NCBI RefSeq assembly: GCF_020382885.2
Contig: NC_058496.1
Location: forward strand, 7,060,501 to 7,124,500
Length of the DNA: 64,000 nt
Origin: Scatophagus argus
Taxonomy: Eukaryota > Chordata > Actinopteri > Scatophagidae
Direction: 5' to 3'
The translations under genes and the position numbers were made by a program. The stretch's first letter is position 1; every line of letters begins with the position of its first letter. A model generated the notes under the pieces. That model worked only from the letters and a program-made list of their open reading frames with translations. It was not told where the DNA came from and did no database searches. This document shows, in pieces, positions 26,701 through 49,486 of this stretch.

Positions 26701-28724
26701 CGAACGTCAGTGAATCAGAAAAATAACACATTGTATTTTGACTGTTCCATAGCAGTTGTGTCCTTAAAACTCAAGCCTCTGCTCAGCCCTCTGGATTTTG
26801 TGTGAATACATTTGAAGGGCAGGCTTCATCCTGCCTCTCTGCTTCTGCCTGTTCCCATGCAGCTCACACAGACACACTTACAGCTGTTTGTTACAGACAG
26901 AGGGTAGCGAACTTGGTTGTTATGTTTTTTATAGAAGCCCAAACTCGAGCTGTTATTGGTCGGGGCCTCTGCAATGCTGCACAGAGGCTGTTGTCCAGAA
27001 ACACAGCAAAATACTTAGAAAACACAAAAATACAACCAGAGGACAGGATCACTGCAGAGTGATGAAATTGCTGCATGTTGTTCCTTTAAATGAAATAGTA
27101 TGTTAAGTAGGCAAATGGTGAAGAGAAATGCCTTACAGACACTTCTTTCTGTTCTTATCATCTGTTTCTTATTGATATTTCTCCATCACTTTAACTTTGC
27201 TTCATCAGTCACATAGAAAATTACATACTGAAAAGGTTCTTAGTTTCAAGTGCTTTTGTCATGTACTCTAATTTTCAGGAGTGTTTTAATCCTTTAATGG
27301 ACATTGACACAGTTCCAGAGGCACCCAAAGACATCCCCCCCTACATCTCAAGAAACCAGTCCTCCCTGGGAGAGCTGCTTCTGGGCTTTCTCAAATACTA
27401 TGCCACACACTTCAGGTATCTTCCAAGGACATCAAATTACTGAGTCTAGTGTTTCAGATGCACCCATGGTTCTTTTGCCTCCTCATTTTCTTGCTCCCAT
27501 TCCTCATCTCCTGCTCCATTGGCCAACTTCTTCTCCCCGTCCAGTCCCCTGTCTCTTTCCTGCATCCTCTTCTCTGGTTTCATGTTTCTGTGTGAAGGAC
27601 AAGAGCAGGTGGGACCTTTGGCCTTACATAGCACTAACACGACATGCCATGATCCCTGTGTTTGCAATATGTGTCACCTGTGTGTTGCCATGCCACAGTT
27701 GCAAGGTTTAAGTAAAACTTACCATGCAAACTTGTACTTATTTTTCCATTTTACAGTATTAAAAACTCAAACATCTCACACATACTGAGTGGCTTTGCAT
27801 TTTTAGCCTTTGGTGTACATGTACTTTACATCTGCAAAATCTTTTTTACCTCCTTCCCACCTTTTATGACAGAGCACTGTTTCATGTAAATAAACTCCAA
27901 CTGTGAACTTGCAAGACTGAAATCCCTTGTCCCCTTCTCACATTATCACATGCCACCATTGTATCTTTGACAATAATAAGAATGCTTCACATTATCTTTT
28001 CCAAGCAAGTTTAATTTGTATACTGCACTGAGTTAAACTAAAACCAGCTGATGCCTGGAAGTTAGAAGATTTATCTAGAACAGTACCCCCTTTGTTTATT
28101 GGCAGTAAAGGTTCCACATGTTGTAGTTAATTAGCGACTGGTATGATCCTTGAGGACCTTGGTCATTGTGTTTATTTTTTCATGGAATTTGCACTAAATC
28201 ATCTCTTTTTTGCGCAGGTGGGATAAGCAGGTGATCTCCGTTCGAGAGGCCAAAGCTTTGCCCAAGAACAATTCTCAAGAGTGGAGAAACAAATTCATTT
28301 GTGTGGAAGGTAAACAACTCAGTGGGCACAACATGTCACTGCCGCCGCCACCACTTACCACTGGTGCATCAGTGTGAGAAATGCTCATATTACAGCACGT
28401 ATTCAGTGAGTCAAAGATAATTCCTTTTGTTTCAGAGCCATTTGAAAGAAATAACGTCGCCAGGGCAGTCCACGAGAAGATCAAGTTTGATGCCATTAAA
28501 GCTCAGTTCGCTGAGGTACGTGCCTGTCCTGATAACTGTGTTGCATTCAAATTTTCTTTCTTCCTCCATGTCGCTGTGGGCCAGTCATGAGTTATTCATA
28601 ACCCTCCTGCTTCTCATCTCTATCTGTGCCTGTGCAGTCGTGTCGGATACTGCAGCAGAGGAAGGACCTGAACTCCATCCTCCCAGTCAGAGCCGTCATT
28701 AATGAGGAGTCGTCCAGAAGATAA
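23738..28724 (+). CDS. tent2: Poly(A) RNA polymerase GLD2 (terminal nucleotidyltransferase 2)
   Basis: Cytoplasmic non-canonical poly(A) polymerase that extends mRNA tails and monoadenylates some miRNAs. Coding exons: 23738-23871, 23970-24101, 24599-24842, 25007-25121, 25199-25287, 25639-25696, 25938-26004, 26102-26178, 26346-26474, 26570-26613, 27279-27415, 28218-28309, 28436-28515, 28638-28724 (TAA 28722-28724). Phases join to 494 aa (human 484). The N-terminal third is disordered, with KRQ basic clusters and an eight-proline run. The catalytic nucleotidyltransferase signature GSSMNGLGCRSSDADMCLV gives D228 and D230, and SDLEFDLNINN gives the third Asp, D285. The PAP-associated region is in exons 11-12 (LGELLLGFLKYYATHFRW). 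As in other GLD2 proteins, no RNA-binding domain is seen. The ATG at 23738 has a weak context; the in-frame ATG at 23753 (MFPRSS) has a better one and matches the mammalian MFP start, so the protein may be 489 aa. Confidence 0.95.
24040..24063 (+). repeat. (CCT)8 coding repeat in tent2
   Basis: Eight perfect CCT codons encode an uninterrupted proline run in the disordered N-terminal region of tent2 exon 3 (coding numbering). Confidence 0.95.
24922..24972 (+). mobile_element. Dispersed LINE-tail-like repeat, copy B
   Basis: The segment reads CAGAATCAGAATTCCTTTAT then TTATCCCCGAGGGGAAATTC. It lies in the 164-bp tent2 intron between the exons ending 24842 and starting 25007, and forms nearly a third of that intron. 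It matches copy E at 62061-62101 on the opposite strand. Confidence 0.7.
25305..25620. mobile_element. Interspersed-repeat remnant in tent2 intron
   Basis: A run of CAAGTCTCAAG-type phrases (CAAGTCATGAGCAAGTCTC, ACAAGTCTCAAGTCTTAAAC) followed by AT-rich sequence. I recognise this style from a dispersed teleost repeat. The boundaries are guesses and no terminal repeats were found. Confidence 0.35.
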
Positions 28725-28989
28725 GGGATTCCTCTAATTAGACGAGTTAACGGGAGTCTTCTACCTCGAGACAGGCCCGTCTCCAGAAACAAAGAGAGAC
28801 CTTTGGGATGTGCTAAGAGGGGAGTCCTGACTCCTGCAGCCTCTGCTCCTCATAGCCAGAAAGACTCTGGGACTCTGAATGCCTGCCTTGGCCACGCACA
28901 GGCTGTACGTCTTGTGGCATTATGTGCTGAAAACTCATTCTCAAATGCTTTGCAGAGTTTGCCAGTCTTTTGTAGTTATTATAACCTAT

Positions 28990-28995
28990 AATAAA
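28990..28995 (+). terminator. tent2 proximal poly(A) signal
   Basis: AATAAA 266 nt after the tent2 stop codon. A second AATAAA at 29917-29922, with a U-rich run 20 nt downstream, would give a 3' UTR of about 1.2 kb and is the stronger candidate. Confidence 0.5.
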
Positions 28996-29916
28996 AATAC
29001 AATATTTATGTATTGTCACCAGAGGGACCTGAAATTATAATCTGGTGACAGAGAGATGCTGCAGTGAAGCAGCATAATTATGGTCAGTGTTATTAGAGAT
29101 GGTTATTGCTGCTACCTGGCTCCCCTTCCCAGTGCACATGGCATCCCTGGGAAGAAGTTAAGTCTACTGACAAAGTATGAAAAGACAAAATAGCACCTGC
29201 AGCCTGCTGATATTTGGAACTATCTTAAGTGAAAGCAACTGAATTTAGGTTTGAAGGTTTCAAAGCAAGTTTGTCTCCTGTAATCTCAGTTTTAGTTACA
29301 TCCATACTGCACAAGGTCAGTTTTGAAGACATTTTGTTTCCACCACATATATGTACAGTGTATATAGTATATTGTCTTTAGGCTGTCTGGACCAATTTGT
29401 AACATAAAAGGCATTTTTCTATTTTTCTAGGTCACAAGTGAAGCTATTGTAAGATTAAGCACTTTTGTCTACAGCTGCATTAAAGACCCTTTTTCATCTG
29501 CACCATTTTTACACGTCTAAGCTCCACCAAAAGAGACGTTTGTTATTAAATGATGTTTTAGTTAGCATCATAATTTAAGTGATTTTTTTCCCTTAAACTG
29601 GCATAAGGCTGACACTGTCATTTTAGTTCAGCATCTACTTGATTTATTTGGAAAAAAATGTGTTATTCACTAATTTTCAGTTTACCTAATACATAAATTA
29701 TTTGAAAAAGTTACATCTTATTATGTTATTTTCTTTACTTTCTTTTTAATGTTTTTTTCCTCAGCTCTTTATGTACATTTTGTACATTACTGGCTTTTAA
29801 ATGTTTATTTAAAAAATGAATCTCTGAAGACATATGATTGTTTTCCTTTTATATTTTTGAGCTCTGTGTGAAGCCCACTGAGTTCTTGCCTGTGCTAATA
29901 GAAGTGCCAAAATCAC

Positions 29917-29922
29917 AATAAA
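29917..29922 (+). terminator. tent2 distal poly(A) signal
   Basis: AATAAA followed within 25 nt by GACTTTTTTTTCTTTTTTA, a good downstream U-rich element. Confidence 0.55.
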
Positions 29923-31057
29923 TTGTACACTGACTTTTTTTTCTTTTTTATTCTGCAGCAGTTATTCATGTGCAGATCTGTTGAGTATTTGACAAAGTGT
30001 GGTTTAATTTTATAGCAGTTTCTTATGCAAAATGGTATAGAAGTCATTTCTGTGGTGTGGGATGTGGGTTAAAAGTTAAAAATCAAACTCTAATACACAG
30101 GAAATGAAGTAAGTTCAGTCAGGAAGTCTACCTTTACTCTCATTCATTCTCAATGCTCTCTTACTCTTTCAGTTTAACCAACCAAATTTTGCTTTGATTA
30201 CAGTCAGTCAATCATGGTGTGTCATTGGGAAACGTGAAATCTGTTCTCTCTGTTTCTGTCAGCTGTCAATTCAGTGTGAAATCATTGCGACCTTCCTCCA
30301 TCTTCATTCACCTGCAGTTCATCGTATCCAGTGCCCAGGTTAAGCTGATCAGAGTCCACCCCTCGTCTCATCTGGATCGTCAGCGATACCCCAACCTCAT
30401 CACCATCAGTTCCCAAACTATTCACGTCTTCACTTTTAAAGTACGGTGATATCACAAAGTTGCCAAAGACTCATGTTTCCAGTCTTCTATTGTGCAAATT
30501 GTCAAGAAAATATGATTCATGCGCTTAGAATGAAGTCTCTCCTGACTGAACTTTGCTTAACCCTGAACAGATACTGATCATAAGCATGAATTTAACCCTG
30601 TGGATCTGGAGCAAACATGGTCTCTCTGACAGCATAAGGTCAGATGTCATCTGTGGACCCCAGGAAGAGAAACTGTTGTGTTGCTAGTGGCTAATTTTGT
30701 CTTCTCAAGGTAATGCAGTTTATCTACAATCTTCATGTGCTGTGCTGTCTCTGAGTACGCTAAAGGTGTTTGTGATTTATAGGCCTTAATGATTACAGGA
30801 TGACTCATGCATATCTGCACCCCTTGTTCTGGTGTTCCCTGCAGCCTCCCCTGGCAGCTCCTGTGTTGATTGTTTTTTCTTGCGGTTTGATGCCTTATTA
30901 CACCTAGTTTTATGACTTCTGCAGGGTGGCATTACTGCTAGGCTGTCTCTGTGTGTGTGTGTTTGCGTGTGTGTGTGTGAGTGTGTGTGTGTGAGGTCCT
31001 GTTTAGTGTTGCTACCAGCAGCATGGGAGACCAAGGGGTACTGTTTCAGCCCATGGT

Positions 31058-31067
31058 CTATATTTAA
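31058..31067 (+). promoter_or_regulatory. MEF2-type site upstream of cmya5
   Basis: CTATATTTAA fits the MEF2 consensus YTAWWWWTAR exactly, about 400 bp upstream of the cmya5 ATG. Mammalian CMYA5 (myospryn) is a known MEF2A target in striated muscle. Whether this site is used is inferred. Confidence 0.4.
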
Positions 31068-31462
31068 CTTGGCAGGGGGGGATTTTGATCTTAAAGTCAT
31101 ACAGTCTCATTCAGCTGTTAGCCACTGGCGTCATCCAAAAAAACAATGATTTCCTCAGATTTGTAATACTCTTTTTAATAACAGGTTTGCAAGCTAACTT
31201 CTTCAAGTTTGTTATCAAAACGCTTAACTTAAGACTAAGTGAAACCGACCCTCTCTCATTGCTTTGCCCCTCTCTGTCTCTACACCCCTCTTTTCATTCC
31301 CCACTCAAATCTATTTCTGTCCCCGGCTGAGTCAGATGGATAGCTCCCAACTTAGAATGACACAAACAGGCAGACCAACCCTTCAAAATCAGAGTTGCTG
31401 AAAACATCAAGAGAACTCTAAAATATACAGAAAAGACAATATAAAGGGTGGATATTACCAAG

Positions 31463-42416
<10,954 letters not shown>

Positions 42417-42455
42417 CTCTGCCATCTGCCATGTTGGACATTTGTTGATTTTAAT

Positions 42456-42461
42456 AATAAA
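42456..42461 (+). terminator. cmya5 poly(A) signal
   Basis: AATAAA only 40 nt after the cmya5 stop codon. A genomic A14 run begins 20 nt further on (42482-42495), just where cleavage would be expected. Confidence 0.6.
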
Positions 42462-44916
42462 ATGGTCATTGTTGCATTACTAAAAAAAAAAAAAAGAATC
42501 ACAAATATGACTGGAGATAAAATATGATATGATATCAGTACGTTAAAGGCAGAAGTCATCATCGTCATCATTTTTTGTTTGTCTGTTTTGTCTGATTGAA
42601 CAGTAATTCAATTCAACTTTTTTTTTGGTAACATAAATGAAATTGTAAATATCAAAAACAGGGCGAGTGTAAATGAATGATGACTGTGTGAAATATAACT
42701 GAATTGCAATTTAACGCCTTAATTTTTTTTTTTCACAGGTGAATACCTTGTGAAGTGAAATGTTGTGTATCATTTGGTAAATCTGATCATGACATATGTT
42801 GATGTGACACTTTTGTACTGTTTTGTAAATGTGTTTTCTCCTCTTTGTTTAAACCCTTATTGCACACACACTGTCTCATTACTAGAACAAACAGCATTTA
42901 AGGCCTTTTTTTTTTTTTTTATCAAACTTTAACCACAGAAACATACTGTAGCACTTTGAACTGTTTCATATTGTGAATTTGTGTAAATAACTTTTTAAAC
43001 AGATGTGATCACTTCTATATTTTCACAGCGAGCAGCAAAGTTGTTTTCCTTTCCCTGTCTTGTAAACTGATTTTCATGCCTAAGCTGAATGAACGTTTAT
43101 TTTTCTATTTGCACAGCCGGACTGATAGTGTGATTTGAGTTCGCTTCTCACATTCATCACCACTAGAGGTCCTCAGTACTCCATTAGCTGCAATGTTGGC
43201 TCCAAATCATCTAAAAATGTATTTATTCTCTCTCCTCTATTGTGTGGACTTAATGTTTTTTGTTTTACTCTCGTAAGCAGCAGTGCAGGTAAAAAAAAAA
43301 GGAGGCTCCTGAACTACATTATAATCATTCAACAACCATGGAGATCAAAAGAAATCAATTATATTTCCATCAATGTTTTCTGTTGTTGTTTTTGTTCACT
43401 TGCTGTATTTTTCCTTACTGCTTACACTTACTCTAATGTAATATACCATACATTATTATCCACCTGGAAATGCTTTCAAATTTGGATGCACAAATTAGTT
43501 GAATCAGTTTCGCTTCCATTACAAACAAAAGAAACCTCAGACTGAAATCAGTCCAACGTATTTTTTTCCAACTTCTGCAAAACACATCATGCCTTTACAA
43601 CTGATTTTAATGGCTTGCAGCTACTGTAGATTTTGGAGCCTGACACCTATAGCTACATGGTTCTCCAGAGGACATGTCATTTCGCAGTTATTACATTGCT
43701 GTTTTTCCAGGCATTCGTACCTTTTCCCCTCGTCTCTGACACCTTTCCCCATTTCTGGGGAAGCAGAGAGAGAAGGAAATGGAGAAGAGGAGTGTGTGAG
43801 AAACACATGCAGACCGGCAGGGAACAGCTGCTGGCTTCTATGTGATCCGCTGGACTGCTCAGCTGGAACCTGAAGGAAAGTTTTTTGAGAGGTGACAGCC
43901 CGACTTTACTGGAACGACTCTTCTCTGCCTTCCTGCAGTGGATAACCCTGTGTTGGGATCAAAAATTGTAGCTGAACTTGGGAAGGATTTGTTTATCTTA
44001 CAGCGGAAAGTAAGGACTGTTGTGGTACCTCAACATAGTTCTCTAACACTATCTAATATGAGTTATGTGAGAAACATACACACACAAACAAATAAGATAT
44101 TTAGTTTAGCACAAAATGGAGAACAGATCCAAATGTGCTATTTATTTCCCTTTACTACACTTATTAAGCAGCCGGCCAAGAGAAGCCTCAGCAGGAGTCT
44201 CTCTCTCTCTCATGTGACCTATGACTTCAACAATATCTGATGTCAACTATGCATCATATCCTTTCAGCTTCATTGCTCTCACTCTTTCCACGTCTGGGGC
44301 CAAAACCAAATAAAGAGCGCTCGATATCCTCCCCACATCCAGAATAACTGATCACACAATCAGAGAAGTAAGCAAGATTGAAAATGTTCTGTTAGTATTT
44401 CTGAAAAAGCAATAGTGTGCCTTGCTGAATCAGCTTAGTGTGGTGGTCGTTAACAATGATACAGAAGCAATCACTAAAAAGGATCCAAGTTAAAATTTAG
44501 TGAAATAAAGGTCACCACAACTGCATCAGTGAAATGTTTATTTTCCTGACATAAATCAGTCATTCAACTTCACAGGTTCTACAACTGGGACCCACACCAG
44601 TTTGAGAACCGCCGGATGCAGCTTTAATCGAGGCTCATTTTGACTGTTTATAGGCACATTCCGTTAAGTTATTTTAAGTCATATGTTGATTTGGTTTGAA
44701 AAAAGACAGTGGCCGTGGATTGTTTAACATGTTTGTATTTCAATAATATGAAGACGGCTGTAACCAACAGAGAATGAACAACGGCAAAAGAAATAAAGGT
44801 ATTTTATGACAAAGTAGCAAAATTATGAACATGTTAAAACGTTAATTACTGTCATGAGGATCATGAAGGCACACTGCACACATATGGTCCTCGCAAGCCT
44901 GTTTATAGTCCATCAA

Positions 44917-44952
44917 CACACACACACACACACACACATACACACACACACC
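44917..44952. repeat. (CA)n microsatellite
   Basis: CA run with one CATACA interruption between cmya5 and mtx3. Confidence 0.9.
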
Positions 44953-46182
44953 CAATGAATGCTTCTGTTTCAGAATGTGTGCTTTAAAGGGAATGTAACC
45001 ATGTCATGTATTTCTTTTTCTTGGAAGTTACAAGAACCCAAGTATCAACACAGTTCAGTCATATGTGAGCAAAAACTTATTGCACAGTCTAATTTCAATT
45101 TCAGAAATTCAGATGGTACAAATAACCCATAAAAGGCAGCTAATGAGACGTTCCCAAAGCAGACAGACACTTCAGTTTCATCAAGGTGACTGTTAAATAG
45201 GCATAGCAAATAAAAACACAACAAAACAAACAAACAAAAATGAAATAAATGGATGTGGAAAAACAAGGCAACAACAGACACAGTTGATGTGAATGACACA
45301 GTGGTTTGTGACAGTTAATGCAGTGCATAAGGCCCTTAACCTGGCGTACCTAGCGAAGATTATGAACAAGCCGACTGGCTCTTTTAGAGGGAACCACGAG
45401 TAAATTGCATTGATTTTAATCATGACTCTATTTACAACTATACAAGCAATGCTGTACATTACACTGATTAAAATGATATTAGAATTTACACAACTTTTTT
45501 ACAGTGGATACGGGTAAGGACGTGTGCTTCGAAAGTTGTTAAACAATCTGAGACTGTCTGGAATAAAACACAGATTTAGAAACTGGAGTAACATAAGATA
45601 ACTAAACAAAACTTGCCATAATGTGCTGAGGCCAAACACCATTTTACTTTAGTAACCAAGTTATCCTTTAACTTATCCTCCTTCAGAATACTTATGAGGC
45701 ACATGAGGACATGTTTCTTACTGTAGTGTGATGAAAAGCAAGAAAATTCAAACAGAGATACAGAAATTCCTCACAGAAGACAAAAGGAAGTAGAGATTTG
45801 AAGGAAAATGGACAAGTGGCCCACTCAGGGGACATACAGTGTCACCTTTCATTTCATTTTGGCTTTCCTGTGTCTTTCTCGTTAAGCACCACTTCATAGC
45901 TTTCCATACTTAACCACATACATGCGCTCAACCTTTTTAAAAAACCTCACACATGCACTTTTCCATCGCTGTCAAGCATATTTGAATTCTAGCATCATTA
46001 TCTTGCTATAAAAGTCTTTTTTTTAATATAATAATATAGTCATATTTCCATTCAAGTTACAGTTCAGCTGGATGACAGTTTCTTGATTTCAAGATGTTGA
46101 GTCAAAGTCAGAACTGCACCTTTCATCCAGAGGCTGTTCCTCCTCCATTCATAAAGATGGATGAGGGTTGACGGATGAGCGG

Positions 46183-49100
46183 TTAGGCAGGGGTGGAGCT
46201 CTTCTCACTGGCCAGACTGTGTTTGGGGTCTGGTTTGTGGGGTTTGTGCTGAGGGCTGCTGCGGAGGTTGTCGTCCATCTACAGTACAGGATGCGCAGTT
46301 TAGTCAGAGCACACTCATATTAGCGGAAAGTAATGTGACAATGGCTCACTGAGAGACACCGGATACACCTTTAGCGCTAATCTCAGACTGCACTTGCCAA
46401 ATGTAACCTTGAGCCCATGCAAAGAAGATAAAAGCAAAGCAGAAGCACCTTCTCTATCAGGTTGGACTCTTTATTTACAAGCTGCGTTAGTTTCTTGAGG
46501 TTGGCATCCATTGTTTCCTGAACAGGTGGAGGAGGACCTGCAGAGAAGATGCAAGGGGACAACCCAGAGAAGAAGAAGGAGGAAATAGTAGAGAGTTAGA
46601 AACACAGCAAGAATGTTAAAAATAAAGCAGATACAAAGAGCAACAACGCAGTGAAACACAGAGGTGAGAAGAAGCAAAATGCTCATGATGTTATGCCGTT
46701 TTGCTTGCTTGCAAATATAAAACTTCCCACACATCTTCACTAAACTAAAGCCCAAATCTTACAAGGGTGGTCCGAGCTGAAGTAGACTGCGAGGATGTTG
46801 TCACAGAAGCATGTGATGTTGTCCAGCTGTCTGAGGTGGCTCTGCAGAGAGCTGCTGGGGAGACTGGCTTTGTAAAGTGGAGCCACAAAACCGAACACAA
46901 AGGCGTCCAGACTGGTCGGCCTGCAAACACAAACACATGAAGACAAAAAATAATTTAGGCACACACAAAAACAAGCGACAGAGGCCTATGAAGCATCTAA
47001 AGTAGAACACTGCGAAGCACTGGCTAAGTCTGATTTCTCACAGAACGATTAAGTGGACAATATCACGTATGATTTTTCATACTTTAAGAGAAATCCCAAT
47101 TCATATAGCAAACTCCAGTTGTGTATTCCCAGGAGTCATGCTTTTTTTCTTTCCCATAACAGAAAGCTGCAATCAACTGAACAGTTAAGGACCACAACTC
47201 AAGTTAATTACACAGATAATTATACAATAATTCCATCTTAATTTTTCAAGCTTGTTCATCTATTGTTTCCCAATAGCTTTGCACCGACATGTATTTACGG
47301 TACATAAAATGAACATTTAAGTCAGTAAAAATTACAACGCTCACGAGTTGCCAAAGAAGTAGTTTGCTGATCCCAGTCTGTAGGAGAGAAGATTCAGGCA
47401 CTCTTTAGCATCACTGTAGATCTGAGGTAGACAGTCAGAGAGATAAGAAGTTGTGAAAAAGAGAACTCTGCAGTCACAGCTACATCACGTCAGTCAGAAC
47501 AATATTTACCTTTCCCTCCACCTCAGTGATTCTGTGTAGCGGTGCCTCCCCTTTGGTCAGAAGGATGCGGGAAAGGGCAGTGTTGGCATGGCGACTGGGG
47601 ACCAGAAAGTTAAGAGGGAACGGCGACCGTGAAGCAAACCACGGCCGTGTCACATTGGCGTAGTTTTCTGCATCCACCCAGAAAGTGTGCAACTGTGGGA
47701 CGCAGATTATAACTCTCAATAGTAACCATACTCACAGATTAGTATTAACAGGGGAACGGGCAGAAGAGATATGAAGTTACCAGAGCTGGTCGTAGTTTCT
47801 CTTCAAGTAGAGCGATGTACGCCATGGTGTCTGCTCCTTGTCTGGCTGATAGCTCATAGTCTGCATTAAACCTCTGGAAAATAATATTCACAAATATTAC
47901 ATTAAATCTACTGATTATGCCAAACAACCGTAGGGACATAATGACAAGGTGATGGACCATCAGCACCATTGACATCCACTCTTACATGTTTCCTCAGAAA
48001 GCTGAGAATTTGTGTAGGTTCTTGAACTGCAGAGTCTTCACAAAGTAACTCTGGGACTGTCGCTGCAAGTTGAACAACAGGGAGAAGATATTACAGTTCA
48101 AGAAAAAGGTCATCACCTTATTTAGAGTGGGATTGTGTGTGCATTGACTTGTTATTAACATAAAAAAAAACAATGCCTCAAAAAGTGTTTTGCAGTATTT
48201 TCAGGCTCATTTTTGGGTCAACTAAATTTTCAGCTCCCAATGAATGACATACACGTAACTCTCTGAACCTGAACTTCATATATTTAGCAAAACATTCCTA
48301 TATAAGCCACATAATTCTCAGTTGACCACATAGCAATCACCAGTGTCTGGACCACGATGTTTTGAACTGATGACTTATATGAAGCAGCTGCCCACCTGTT
48401 AGGGTTTTCCATGTCCAGTCTATTGGAGAAACTGTGATTTTTGCCCCAGAAAACTTGGCGTATGCCTGAAAGAAAATCCACACTTTAATCAGGAAAGTCT
48501 GTGTATTTACGATTTAAAAGCCACTCCATCACGCAAAATTCAGAGGAACACTTCCCGATCTGTGTACAGCCCTAATGCAGGGCTGTAATGCTATAGTCAA
48601 GGCCAAGTACAGTATGGTATCAATCTTGCAATGAAGCTAGATGACTGCTGTAATCAGAGTACCTTCATCTTGAATTTCCCTCGGGATCAATAAAGTATCT
48701 ATCTATCTATCTCTCTATCAGGAAGTTGGCTGACTTTAAAACACAGATCAGGCTTAAAGGACCACTATAATCACAATCATCTTGGTCAGAAAATTAGTCA
48801 AAGTCTCACCTTGTGGCAAGAGTGGTAACTGCATGGTTTCATAGAGAGACAACACGATCAACAGCCAGCAAACAACGCAATGCTCATTTTCTGACAAGGT
48901 TATTATCACGTCGGCCACCGTCGCCACCTGCCTCGCGAGAGACCGAGGAATACACACAAATAAATTAAGGTCGGAGACCGAATGAACTGACCTTGAAGGA
49001 CCGCATTTTTACTAACCATGACAGTGACTTCTGACAGTCAGCCACATTAAGTCCCAGTTGTCATGCTGCAGCTGACCAAATATGAAATTCAGCTGCACAT

Positions 49101-49397
49101 GCTGCTTTCTATCCTGCACATCGAGCTGAACATGAGCGGCTAACGAGCAAACTGCAGTAGGCAGGTTAAGTTAGCATGGAAGCTAACCAGAGAAACACAG
49201 AGCAGAGAAAACCGAGAAGAACCGTCTCGTCTTCCAAAGCAAGCCTGGATAGTGTAGCCATGTACGTACGTTATCATTGTTATGATTATTATTTTACAAG
49301 CAGACGCTAACGTTACCAGAACTATCAGAGACTCGGTGTGGACAGAAGGCAAACCCCAGTCTCCTCCCCAGCATCTCAGCTCCATGGCAGCCGCCAT
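46183..49397 (-). CDS. mtx3: Metaxin-3
   Basis: Outer mitochondrial membrane protein of the metaxin/Tom37 (GST-like) family, associated with SAM-complex import and assembly. Coding exons in transcript order: 49317-49397, 48396-48465, 47986-48062, 47781-47873, 47510-47692, 47345-47421, 46763-46920, 46449-46537, 46183-46278 (TAA 46183-46185). All phases join to 307 aa (human 312). The N-terminus is [20 protein letters not shown], followed by [20 protein letters not shown] (exon 2) and [20 protein letters not shown] (exon 4). The GST-C-like part includes [19 protein letters not shown] and [18 protein letters not shown]. The tail is polar, with no transmembrane anchor. The ATG at 49395-49397 has a strong context (AAACATGGC); an in-frame ATG 12 nt upstream (49409) is weaker. 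mtx3 is head-to-head with thbs4, as its paralogue MTX1 is adjacent to THBS3 in mammals. Confidence 0.95.
48670..48715 (-). mobile_element. Dispersed LINE-tail-like repeat, copy C
   Basis: Reads GAATTTCCCTCGGGATCAAT followed by AAAGTATCTATCTATC, the reverse complement of the copy A/D motif. In mtx3 intron 1. Confidence 0.7.
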
Positions 49398-49486
49398 GTT
49401 TTGAGTCATGGAAAACGGCCGGTGACGTCACGGGGTACCTGTCATATCAGACGCCGCACGAGTGAGGAAAGAACGTCTGTCACGTG
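49389..49486 (-). promoter_or_regulatory. mtx3: mtx3 core promoter: YY1, CRE and E-box sites
   Basis: On the gene strand AAAACATGGCGGC overlaps the start codon and matches a YY1 site. TGACGTCA lies at 49423-49430 and CACGTG (USF/TFE type) at 49481-49486. This combination is typical of TATA-less promoters of nuclear-encoded mitochondrial genes. The local CpG density agrees. Confidence 0.5.

Larger units (their letters stand above)
28725..31462. other. tent2 3' UTR and tent2-cmya5 intergenic region
   Basis: The first 1.2 kb is the probable tent2 3' UTR. From about 29950 to 31030 I see no exon, only a (TG)n stretch at 30949-30992. The last 0.4 kb is the presumptive cmya5 promoter, with a MEF2-type site at 31058-31067. 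Confidence 0.55.
42417..46182. other. Convergent intergenic region cmya5 / mtx3
   Basis: The cmya5 3' end lies on the left and the mtx3 3' UTR enters from the right on the minus strand. Candidate minus-strand poly(A) hexamers for mtx3 are ATTAAA at 46022-46027 and AATAAA at 44536-44541. A (CA)n run lies at 44917-44952. Open frames of up to 136 codons around 43135-43873 show no family features, and I see no gene. Confidence 0.55.

Noticed and set aside
31439-31446. TATAAAG just before the cmya5 ATG
   Set aside because: Only about 20 bp upstream of the start codon, too close to act as the TATA box for that start.
43135-43873. Overlapping 124-136-codon frames between cmya5 and mtx3
   Set aside because: AT-rich and low complexity, with no domain or splice support.
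48754-48957. 67-codon minus-strand frame considered as mtx3 exon 2
   Set aside because: The true exon 2, with AYAKFSGA and correct phases, is at 48396-48465; the other frame has no metaxin similarity.
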